Assembly: GCA_001600055.1 (NCBI GenBank)
Contig: BCIV01000024.1
Coordinates: 1-64,000, forward strand
Length of the DNA: 64,000 nucleotides
DNA from: Filobasidium wieringae
Taxonomy: Eukaryota; Basidiomycota; Tremellomycetes; Filobasidiales; Filobasidiaceae
Direction of reading: 5' to 3'
Positions within the stretch are counted from its first letter, which is position 1, and every line of letters starts with the position of its first letter. This document shows, one piece after another, positions 55,892-64,000 of the stretch. The notes under the pieces are model-generated. The model searched no databases and had not been told where the DNA came from. It was given only the letters and a program-made list of their open reading frames with translations. Position numbers and translations under genes: made by a program.

Positions 55892-56042
55892 AGGTAGAGT
55901 GAAATCCAATATTATTTTGCGGGATGTCTGGGATCCTCCGTACACAGGGATCTCCAGCTAAGCTGGCAAAAGGAGTGATTGGCGATAGGATTCGGTCGAT
56001 GAGCTCTTTGATTGGTTGGCGGTGCGTTTGAGAGAGAGATTG

Positions 56043-56045
<3 letters not shown>

Positions 56046-56135
<90 letters not shown>
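56046..56135. repeat. (AGT)30 microsatellite
   Basis: About 30 uninterrupted AGT units, 155-245 bases upstream of the preceding minus-strand gene's start. Open frames across it in all directions are artefacts of the repeat. Confidence 0.97.
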
Positions 56136-56224
56136 CGTGTTGTAGCGATATCGATATCAATTACTGTGCGCATCAAGATCAGTGTCATTTCCACCCAGGA
56201 GGAGGCGATCTGATATCTCCACCT

Positions 56225-56400
56225 ACGCTTGTGGCGTCTACGGGCCATCCGCTGGCACGCGGATGCGGTGCGTCTGCTAGGCGTCTACACGTTAGTAGAT
56301 GGATCAGTCTCCCGCTCGTACGACCAGACGTAGACGCGCGTCTACCGCTCGTTCGATCAGATGTAGACGAGCATAGCGTCGTCGCTTTCTCACGCGTGAA
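56225..56400. repeat. Right subterminal CGTCTA/TAGACG-rich array
   Basis: Contains GGCGTCTACGGG, GCGTCTGCTAGGCGTCTACAC, TACGACCAGACGTAGACGCG and GATGTAGACGAGC. It shares words with the 53.56-kb palindrome and the array at 27.3 kb, and ends about 370 bases before the proposed right end. The last 70 bases of the element have a further repeat, ATTGCATAAA doubled with GACATTGC (about 56708-56745). Confidence 0.6.
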
Positions 56401-56771
56401 CTCTTCACGCCCTTCCCGTCTGAAACGTTTGGCACCCCAGGCTCATGCTCCTTGCGATGCGGGATCCAGTCCAGTCCATAAGTAGTGGCGCATGTGTTGT
56501 GCATAGAGAGGATGTTCCAATCACCTTTTGACCTTTGTGTGATCCAAGACCGGAAGGATGTCTCGTCACGGTGGTCGTCGAGTAATCACTGACTAACACA
56601 ATTGTTACAGTCGCCTGTGTAACGACGTCCAGTTCTTCTTCCTGGACCAACGATCAAACAGCGACCGAACAATCAGTCGGCGATCAGTCGGCGCGCGCGC
56701 GGGACATCGGACATTGCGTCGACATTGCATAAATATTGCATAAACATCGCGAATGGGGTACGAGACCATGG

Positions 56772-56812
56772 TCTTAAGTTACAGGTCATGGGTTCGAGCC
56801 CCATATTGGGCT
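56772..56812 (+). tRNA. tRNA-Lys (CUU), 3' half
   Basis: Starts with TCTTAA (56772-56777), the same anticodon-loop bases that end the 5' half at 27221. Then GTTAC (positions 39-43), variable loop AGGTC, T-arm ATGGG-TTCGAGC-CCCAT (56788-56804), acceptor strand ATTGGGC (56805-56811) and discriminator T; a TTTCCCTTTT Pol III terminator follows. No D-arm or 5' acceptor lies upstream. The acceptor strand pairs with GCCCGAT of the 5' half. GTTAC pairs only in part with GTCGA of the 5' half, so the bases beside the core have changed or belong to the insertion. Confidence 0.8.
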
Positions 56813-57397
56813 TTCCCTTTTGCTCTTCTTGGACCCCTGATAGCCCAGGTATGTTGTCCGAAGCAATACGATGGGTATCGAGTGTTCCCCAAGGGGTCTG
56901 GAATTTTTTTGTCGTGTTTTGCGCGGGTTCGCGCGTATGCGATTTCAGTCCAGATGCTCATGATTCGCTTCCGGGTAACGCGTGGTTCCCCTCCGGCCGT
57001 TGCATCGTCATCGACCCGAGAGCGACCAAAGATAGCTAGAGCGGACGATTCGACGTAGAACAGGTGAACTGTCAACATCTATACACGAACAATACGAGCT
57101 CAGACTTCCACTGAGGACATACGCCTTTGCCTATACAGAACATCTCTACCCAATCAAGCACTGGGAAAAAGAACGGGCACAACACGTCAATCAGCCATCT
57201 TATTACGACTCTTTGCCCTGCCTCTTTCGTCATCTCCAACTATACACGACTCGATATCATATCTGAATCAAACGACCGAGACTAGGGAATTCAGGGGCCT
57301 ATAGGAGAGGATCTGAGAAGCCTATCGATAGACTCTGCTGAGAACGGAAAAGAACGTCCAATCCAAGCGACCTAACGCGAACACACAAACGAACATC
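56813..57397. other. Intergenic, promoter side of the ANTH gene
   Basis: Begins with the Pol III terminator of the tRNA-Lys 3' half. Overlapping open frames at 56725-57078 have no recognisable content. The last 200 bases are A-rich leader typical of the 5' untranslated region of the following gene. Confidence 0.5.
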
Positions 57398-60300
57398 ATG
57401 TCATTCGATAAGACCGTCAAGAACGCATGTAAGCCGAAAAAGGATCCTCCCAAGGGCAAGGTGAGTCGAGTTTTTCGTACTTAGGTGGGGTTCGAGGACT
57501 CGTCAGTCTGGTGGGCAGGGCAGTGGATGAAGAATCGGAAGAGTTTGACTGCCGTGAAGTGCAGGTCGTAATCGGCCAGCCATCCTACAGAATGGTTGAA
57601 TTGAACCGATCACCTTCAACAGCGGATGATTCACGAATGCAACCTTTTCTGGAACGCCCTTCACTGACATTATACATCTATTACAGTACCTCGACCCCCT
57701 GATCGCCGCGACGCACACGACCGATGGGGCCATGGTTGATATCTGTCGAGCTCTTGGCGCCAGGTTGCGAGAACCTAACAACATCGTGAGTCGGCTACAA
57801 CCGCCATTCATTCAAGCATGGAATGCTCATTCATCCAACCTTGTCACGACAGATCGTATTCAAAGCCCTGCTGGTGTTGCACTCGATGATCAGGCAAGGA
57901 GCGACGGACAACGTCTTGGGCTTCTTATCTGGAAATGACGTTTTGAGAATGAGAGGAAACGTCGCAAACCAGAGCTGGGATGGTGAGTTTCCGCGTTTTC
58001 CCAATCATCCTCTGTGCTTTGTGAAACCGAATCTCGATTCGTGGACAGGTTATTCAGCTACTCAAAGCTTGAAAGCTTATGCGAATTATTTGGACTCGAG
58101 GATCCAGGGGTACAAGGGACTGAAGCATGATCCCGTTCGAGTTCAGAGCGAGAACAACCGGGCAAGCGCATATGATGGAGCTAGTGGTGAGTCGAAACGA
58201 CCAATCTCTCTGATATCGACCTGAATTGATGGCGGGAGCATGTCAACAGCAAAGGGCAGAAAACTGAACAGTCTTTCGGTCGATAAAGGGTTGTTGAGAG
58301 AGGTCAGGGAGGTCCAGAAGATGGTCGGCTGTTTGATTCAGTGTCGGGTAAGTGTATCAACTGGGACCTGGATATGCACGAGGCTGATCCGACCGGCTGG
58401 AAACAGTTTTTCGATGACGATCTTGAAGACCCATGCATTATCATGGCTTTCAGGCTGATCGTCAAGGATCTCTTGGTTTTGACTCAAGCCATCAACGAGG
58501 GGGTTGTCAACTTGTTAGGTAAGTAATCAATACTTTCACGAAACGATCCTTCATCTGACAGGCTTCTTTTCCCTTAGAGCACTACTTTGAGATGGCCAAG
58601 ACCGACGCTCATGAGGCGCTATCGATCTACAAAGCATTCGTCAAGCAGAATGACAAGGTTGTGGAGTACCTCAACACGGCGAAAGGTCTGTCGCGGGTGC
58701 TGGACGTGCCAATACCCAACCTCCGTCATGTAAGTCATCCGTTCTCTTCAAGCTAAGCTGCAATCTTGTCTGATTGAAATTCGTTTCTCCTTTCAAGGCA
58801 CCCAATTCTCTAGTCCGAGCGTTGGAGGAATACTTGAACGACCCTAATTTCGAGCAAAACAGATTGGAATACAGGCAAAACATGTCTGCGGCGGATGTTC
58901 CCACGACCACCAAAGCTCGTATGTCTTCCAGTTCCTCTACCACCAACCAATTTCTACCGCTTCTGACAACCTTTCCCGCGACAGCCTCGCCTGCTCCTGC
59001 TGCCACTGCCACCACCTCCAAAGCGAAAACTCCTGAACCTGCACCGGCTCCCCCTGCACCTGCCGCACAACAGCAGGTAAATCGATCGATACAGGACTTT
59101 TTCACCAGTATCGAAGAGGAGCAAAAGCAGAACCAAAGTGGAATGGGGAGCCAGAACAGGTGAATTTGACAAACTTGGTAGAGTCAGGGCTGCTACTGAC
59201 CGGTCTTAACTTTCCGCAGTTTCATGGGCGGAATGGGTCAAATGGGTCAGCCAGGTATGCCAGGCGGTTTCACTCCCCAGCAGCCTCAGGCGAACCCGTT
59301 CCGACAATCGATGTTCCCTCAAGCAACTGGGTTCGGCGGTATGCCTCCTCAAATGACCGGTTTCCCTTCTCAGCCGTTCCAAGCGAACCCCACGGGAATG
59401 ATGCCCCAGCAGACCGGATTCTTGCAACCTCAAGCCGCGCCACAGAATGCGTTCGTGCAACCACAACAGACTGGGTTCCCAGCGTCGCAGCCCGCTCCCT
59501 TCCAGCCTACCCAATCTGCTCCCTTTCAGACTCAACAAACAGGATTCCTGCAGCCTCAATCGACAGGCATGTTCCAACCTCAGCAGCAACCACCGTCTCA
59601 GCCCACTGGACCTTTCGCTCAACCAGCTCCCTTGCAACCGCAAGCGACCGGTTTCAACCCGTTCAGGCAGTCGATGCTCATGCCTCAAAGTACTGGGTTG
59701 CCATTCCGATCTCCCAACAGTAACGCTTTCCAGCCGTCTGATCGGTCCGCATCCGCTCCGTCACAACAGGCGAATGAGGTCAAACCTCTTACTGCTCAAC
59801 AGACCGGTACCAACAACCGGTTCGCTCTCCCATCCGATCGACAACCCAAAAAGGCCGCTCCTTCCGGTCCATCTTTGTTCGAGATGGCCATGCACAAGTC
59901 GATGGCGAACAATGCGCAATTCAATCAGCCGCAAACCACGGGCTCGCCCTTTGGTCAACAGAACGCGACTCCCGCACCTCTTGCTCCCCAACCTACTGGA
60001 TTTGCGGGTAGTTCGATAGTACCGTTTTCCAGTCGAATGGGCGGTTCTCCTCTTCCTGGTCAGTCGGGTGGGAACACGCCTGCTGCATTCCAAGAAGCGG
60101 ACAAGACGGGAGGTAACGGATACATGTCCGATCTCGCTTCTGCTTTCGCCACGACGAGTACCAACGATAAGCAGAGTCAGCCCGATCAGAGCGCCAACGC
60201 TGGGAGCAGCAATGTCAGTGGACTCTTCGGTAGCGGTCTTTTCAGTCAAGGGACCGGAACTACCAACACGTCGGGATCTCAGAACTTGTTCAGCCAGACG

Positions 60301-60738
60301 ACTGGTACCACCGCTACGTCATCTGCATTCCCTTCCACTCCCAGCAGCAACTTCCTTCAACCCCAGCCGACCGGGTTTGCAGGGAGTTCGGTCAAACCCT
60401 TCAAACCTAGCTCAAACTTTGGATCGACACTTGTGACTGATAACGGGGTCTCTCCTAACCCAACCGGATCGAGTGGATCTCCATTTGGGATGAGCATGGG
60501 TGGGAATCAAACCGGATCGGGTGGTATGCAACCCCAAGCTACGGGGTTCAATCCTTTTGGAACGGCTTCGATGATGAACGGTCAGACTCAGGGTGGGAAC
60601 AACGCACAGGGGAATAGCAACAATAACAGCAATAACAATGACCAGGACCTGATGTCCCTCTTCGGCGGACCTTCTCAGCCTCAACAACCTCAACAACAGC
60701 AGCAATCCAGTAATACCAACTGGATGAGCGCCTTCTGA
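57398..60738 (+). CDS. AP180/CALM-type clathrin adaptor with ANTH domain
   Basis: Endocytic adaptor that binds PtdIns(4,5)P2 at the plasma membrane and recruits clathrin and EH-domain proteins. ATG 57398 opens MSFDKTVKNACKPKKDPPKGK-YLDPLI; the Pro-Lys-Gly-Lys-Tyr fits the lipid-binding motif of ANTH domains. Further exons read FKALLVLHSMIRQGATDNVLG, YSATQSLKAYANYLDSRI, MVGCLIQCR and SIYKAFVKQNDKVVEYLNTA. After about residue 290 the protein is a long Gln-, Pro- and Gly-rich tail with repeated PQQTGF/PQATGF units and three NPF motifs (ANPFRQS, FNPFRQS, FNPFGTA), ligands of EH domains. It ends NTNWMSAF at 60738. Yeast relatives are YAP1801/YAP1802. About eight introns, all before 59220; the tail is one exon. 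Confidence 0.93.
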
Positions 60739-60990
60739 TCTTAACCTACCGCTCTCTGAGTCCTTTTCCCCGCTCGGCTTACTCCCAGCTACCTGTGGAC
60801 TGTTCGTTTTTGTGCTTCATGCCTCGTGCTTCATGATCGATCGAGGGTTGTATATATTGCTTGCATAGGAAAGGGAATCGTTATTATAATACTATCGAAC
60901 GGATCGTTCGGGCCGAGGTCCACATTGTTATACAATTATACATGGTGGAAGGATACAGAGATTATGGGCTGGGATAGGCCAGAGGAAAGA

Positions 60991-61508
60991 TTAACGAGGT
61001 GCATCGTTATAGTACGATCGACGGAGGTGTCGGAATTTCTTCAGGGAGATCAGAGCAAGTACCTCTGATAGCAGCGAAATATGCGACCTCCTAATTAGCC
61101 TCGAATCTTTTTCTGAAAGAGATCAGGGACTAACCTTTCTTCACATGTTCTCCTAGAGCCAAGTTCTTCTCGATCAACACTGGATCTGTCGTATTAGCAT
61201 TCTCTGTTCGAATTCCATCGAACGGTGAATCGATATCCTTCCCCTTTTGTACGGTATGATTGCTCACTCTCGAACGCTCCTCGTAATCGTTTCGTGAACC
61301 ATACCGGGTCAGGGCTATACACACGTCTTTGAGTCAGCATAAAGTAGGTAGGCTTAGTGTGGATTGGAAGCTTATTTACTAATCTCGACCCAATCGATGT
61401 AGCTGTTGATTCGTAACACATGACAAGTTAGCAACCGCGAGTGAGTAGCTATGAGGCGAGGCTTGCTTCTTTGTATAGCTTGATGGCTCTTAGTCGATGT
61501 GTTGACAT
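60991..61508 (-). CDS. LYR-motif protein resembling ETFRF1/LYRM5
   Basis: Small mitochondrial protein of the LYR family; the animal relative regulates electron-transfer flavoprotein. Start is the complement of CAT at 61506-61508. Spliced reading: MSTHRLRAIKLYKE-LHRLGRDYPDPVWFTKRLRG-AFEKNANTTDPVLIEKNLAL-GEHVKKEVLALISLKKFRHL-RRSYYNDAPR, stop TAA at 60991-60993. The L-Y-K at residues 11-13 is the LYR-type tripeptide, and the GE-x-V-x-KE and RRxYY end match LYRM5 closely. Four introns are needed; the first appears to have a GC donor (AAAGAA-GCAAGC), the rest GT-AG. The length of about 90 residues is normal for the family. It converges with the ANTH gene, 252 bases apart. Confidence 0.8.
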
Positions 61509-62170
61509 AGCTGTCAAAGTCTGCTTCTGAGTTGGGATCAGGGCGGTATGGCCAGAGGTGTAGGTGGTAAGTGGTAAGTGGTAAGTGGTAAGTGGTAAGT
61601 GTAATAGGTATAGGTTGCAGACGGTCACAGCCGGCGGGCGAGAAGCTGATGATGATGTCAGGCTTATCGCGACCGTCGACCTGAGCAAATCAACATCCAC
61701 TTCGACTCTTCCTATGACGACTCTTCCTGCCTTCTCCCATGTCATCGTCAAGCCAAAGAACTCTCATCCCTCTCAGCCGAACAAACCCGGACTTCCAGCA
61801 TCCCGCTATGCTCTTCCTTTGTTCCTTCCCGCACCTCGTCATCCATCGCAAGAACGACCCAACAATTCGTGCTGAGCGCGAACGAAGCTTCGAATACGGG
61901 GGTTGCGGGTCAGGATAAGGCGAACAGCAAGTCGGGGATCAATGGAAGAGGTTAATCTTGTCATTTATCATAGCAAGTACGTGATGTGAGCGTCTACCGA
62001 GAGTTAAACTGTTCGGGTTTGTACACGAGCGATATAACGCTACAAGACAAGAACCACTGTGACTACCGACATCTTTGCATCATTCCACCAATCATTATCG
62101 AGAAACTTCGGTTTGATTGATCTTCACTCGACAAACTCGGCATCATATACAATCATGATGTGTTGACCCC
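61509..62170. other. Intergenic with heptamer repeat
   Basis: Positions 61564-61601 carry five tandem copies of TAAGTGG. An open frame at 61710-61875 (MTTLPAFSHVIVKPKNSHPS) is proline-rich and unsupported. The region holds divergent promoters for the LYR gene and the next gene. Confidence 0.5.
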
Positions 62171-62980
62171 ATGTCCCTCTTCGGGTGCGACGACGACGAC
62201 GACGAGATGGCTAAGGGGCTCGGTAGTCGGGATGTCATCTTGGCCCTGAACGGAAACCTGGATACTCCAGGTCATCAAGCTTCTCCCGATTTCCATTCCG
62301 ATAAACGTTTACGGGGGTTCGTCACCCATTCTTCCAGAACTCGGGAGACGCAATGGCAGACCCAACCTCTGTCCGGTTCGAGCCGCTTCGATCTTGAGCA
62401 AGCTATCCGGACGTACGATACCTCCTTCACAACCTTCACTCACCTCTACCGTATTTTCGTCCTTCACCATTCCCAGCCCTCCACCTCATCATTCAAGGAC
62501 AAACCCTCCTTCGTCCCGGAATTAGAACACGTCTATACATCCTACACCGCAACGCTCCAATCTTTCCTCCACCTAGTCCTCTTGGAACAACAAGCATGGG
62601 ACCCAAAATCCGCTTGTCTGGGTGTGGAAGAAATCTTCACGGCATATTTGGATCTACTGACGAATGAATTCGGAGGGACAAGAGGGTGGGGGTTCGATCC
62701 TCATGCGGAAACCCCAAGCATGGAAGGATACTATGTTCGTCTTGAACAACGTTTTCTTCTCTCCCGAACCGATCCTCTGATCCAAATAAGCGACGAAATG
62801 GAGGAAGGATCAGATCCCGACGACCCCTATACCGAACACGTCTCAGTCGATAAACCTCGAGCAAGAGAAGGCACCCGAAAGAATATCCCCACAGGGAGGA
62901 CGAGGAAGAGACCTGTATTACGATCTAGGGGAAGCGGTTCCGATCCCTCTCGAGCGGGGGTCAGGAAAAGTCGTCAATGA
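62171..62980 (+). CDS. Hypothetical protein, single exon
   Basis: ATG 62171 gives MSLFGCDDDDDEMAKGL, and the frame is open for 269 residues to TGA 62978-62980. The start region has an Asp run; the middle (YDTSFTTFTHLYRIFVLHH, YTATLQSFLHLVLLEQQAWD, VEEIFTAYLDLLTNEFG) is helical and ordered, while the C-terminal 60 residues are basic and disordered (RTRKRPVLRSRGSG). There is no signal peptide or membrane segment. I do not recognise the family. The lack of introns is unusual compared with its neighbours. Confidence 0.65.
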   Translation: MSLFGCDDDDDEMAKGLGSRDVILALNGNLDTPGHQASPDFHSDKRLRGFVTHSSRTRETQWQTQPLSGSSRFDLEQAIRTYDTSFTTFTHLYRIFVLHHSQPSTSSFKDKPSFVPELEHVYTSYTATLQSFLHLVLLEQQAWDPKSACLGVEEIFTAYLDLLTNEFGGTRGWGFDPHAETPSMEGYYVRLEQRFLLSRTDPLIQISDEMEEGSDPDDPYTEHVSVDKPRAREGTRKNIPTGRTRKRPVLRSRGSGSDPSRAGVRKSRQ

Positions 62981-64000
62981 CTTTGTATTTATCGAGGAGT
63001 CTACGGATCTTGTAGTAGTTTCGAAATGGTTGTATTTCTCTTGTATGATGGCTATGATAACGAGTGTCGTTTTGATGCATCAGAGCTCAACTCAGCCGTG
63101 TAAGGTACTTGAGGACAATGTGGGTGGGCCACGCGCAGAGATTAAGAGCGGGACAGGCTTTTTAAACTGACCCCTACAGGGTTCGAAATCACTAGTAATG
63201 CTGAAACCCTTCATCTTTTCCTTTGTTGATAGTTATTTCCTCAAGAGCTTCATCTCAAAAAGATTCAGAACATCACATTACCAAGCCCAACACCCATCTT
63301 GACACTTTTGACACTCTCTGGGGTCAAGACGTTTGCATCACATACAGCGTGACATCAGCCGCAGAACCTTTATACCTTGAAGAACGGGTAGGGGTAAAAG
63401 AGCCACACAACAGGGAAGCTTCAGATAACGACGATTCACATACCTCAAACCGGAAGGGTTTCCGGTACGAACGCTGAGCATCGCTTGCAATGATGGAGGT
63501 ACCTGGGTAAAGGACAACGGGGAGGACGTTGAGCGGATGAAACACACTGGTTGGACCATAACGCACAGTCTTGTTTTGACGAGTCCCCTTTATCAGCTTG
63601 AAATGCAACTTTCTTAGGATGGGAGTGAGTGTCTAAATTCTCTTGCATTTCTCTAGCAATCTGGCTCTCATTGATGATGAGCTTGTGTTGATTGATCTCA
63701 GCAAGTATCTTTGTTACGGACGTTGTGTCGGTATGTGTCGTCATTGCGGTTGTAATGGGAGACGACAGAAGAACGAGGAGATTCAGTTGACATGGATTGT
63801 TTAGTTGGCTTAGCCGACTAGCCGACTGAACTCATTTGAACGTGTCGGTATTCTTCTAGCCATCGCTCTTTTTACATCTTCGACCGGCAACCTGACTGAC
63901 ATGCTGACTTTGCCAGGGACAAGCAACCGCGGCAAAAAAATCAATACTCGCGAGGGATCCGGCGGCCCCCAGGGCTCTTTTGTCCAGACATGGCTCAACC
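62981..64000. other. Intergenic right edge, no firm gene
   Basis: Only short frames are present. A minus-strand frame at 63445-63744 starts MTTHTDTTSVTKILAEINQH and could be the first exon of a small gene, but its later part looks non-coding and no splice pattern is convincing. Nothing else is supported. Confidence 0.4.

Larger units (their letters stand above)
27222..56771. mobile_element. Putative 29.5-kb tyrosine-recombinase (Starship/Crypton-like) element inserted in tRNA-Lys
   Basis: The two halves of a tRNA-Lys gene, in the same orientation and both ending in the shared core TCTTAA of the anticodon loop (27216-27221 and 56772-56777), bracket this segment. It contains a DUF3435-like tyrosine recombinase near its right end, the enzyme class that mobilises Starships and relatives by integrating at a short core. 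tRNA anticodon loops are classic targets of tyrosine recombinases in other organisms. Apparent cargo: TET/JBP-like dioxygenase, hAT-like gene, and two unknown genes. Two LTR retrotransposons are nested inside and account for 13.9 kb. No clear terminal inverted repeat was found, but CGTCTA/TAGACG-rich repeats occur near both ends. The element limits are inferred from the tRNA halves. Confidence 0.65.

Noticed and set aside
55912..56248. Open frames rich in Tyr, Leu or Ser across 56046-56135
   Set aside because: They are simple translations of the AGT microsatellite.
56725..57078. Three overlapping open frames of about 100 residues after the tRNA half
   Set aside because: They run through the tRNA 3' half and its terminator, have no motif and no splice signals, and overlap on both strands.
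61564..61601. TAAGTGG heptamers as splice donors
   Set aside because: The repeated GTAAGT look arises from a tandem repeat in a region without coding frames.
1..64000. CRISPR arrays, bacterial operons or ribosomal RNA
   Set aside because: No regularly spaced repeats of that kind, no Shine-Dalgarno-led gene strings, and no rRNA-like sequence; intron-rich genes show a eukaryotic nuclear genome.

Overview
The window reads as a gene-dense fungal chromosome, most likely from a basidiomycete yeast or mould of the Tremellomycetes type. Genes carry many short GT-AG introns of about 50-70 bases, spacing is tight, and the mix of families (peroxisomal acyl-CoA oxidase, ANTH clathrin adaptor, RhoGAP, LYR protein, chromoviruses, TET/JBP-type dioxygenase) fits that group. 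The assignment is an inference.

Left part, 0.6-27.2 kb, is mostly ordinary chromosome: a short-chain dehydrogenase; a Zn2Cys6 transcription factor, an MFS sugar transporter and a cytosolic GH2 beta-mannosidase that look like a small mannoside-utilisation cluster; a tRNA-Gly(GCC); acyl-CoA oxidase; and a SAC7/BAG7-type RhoGAP. It then decays into broken genes: an RraA-like aldolase with in-frame stops, and a patatin-like phospholipase with a duplicated N-terminal domain and an internal deletion.

The centre, 27,222-56,771, appears to be one 29.5-kb insertion that splits a tRNA-Lys(CUU) gene in its anticodon loop. The 5' half ends at 27,221 and the 3' half starts at 56,772; the halves share the six bases TCTTAA, and their acceptor arms pair over 7 bp. 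Inside, near the right end, is a DUF3435-like tyrosine recombinase (49.9-53.2 kb), the class that drives Starship elements in other fungi. Apparent cargo is a TET/JBP-like dioxygenase gene, a BED-type hAT transposase-like gene that has lost a catalytic Asp, and two unrecognised genes flanking the recombinase. CGTCTA/TAGACG-rich repeats lie near both ends.

Two Ty3/gypsy retrotransposons have landed inside this insertion. The first (28,572-36,676, minus strand, 399-bp LTRs, CAAGG target duplication) cuts the dioxygenase gene. Its pol has a chromodomain, and it carries an antisense seven-exon gene with a six-cysteine domain. The second (42,699-48,502, plus strand, 112-bp LTRs, GACGT duplication) has a textbook GGGAAAC -1 frameshift site between gag and pol. 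Each pol has exactly one in-frame TGA. Without both retrotransposons the recombinase element would be about 15.6 kb.

The right part, 57.4-64 kb, returns to ordinary genes: an AP180/CALM-type endocytic adaptor, a small LYR protein resembling ETFRF1/LYRM5, and a hypothetical protein. Family names rest on reading motifs by eye; no database search was run.
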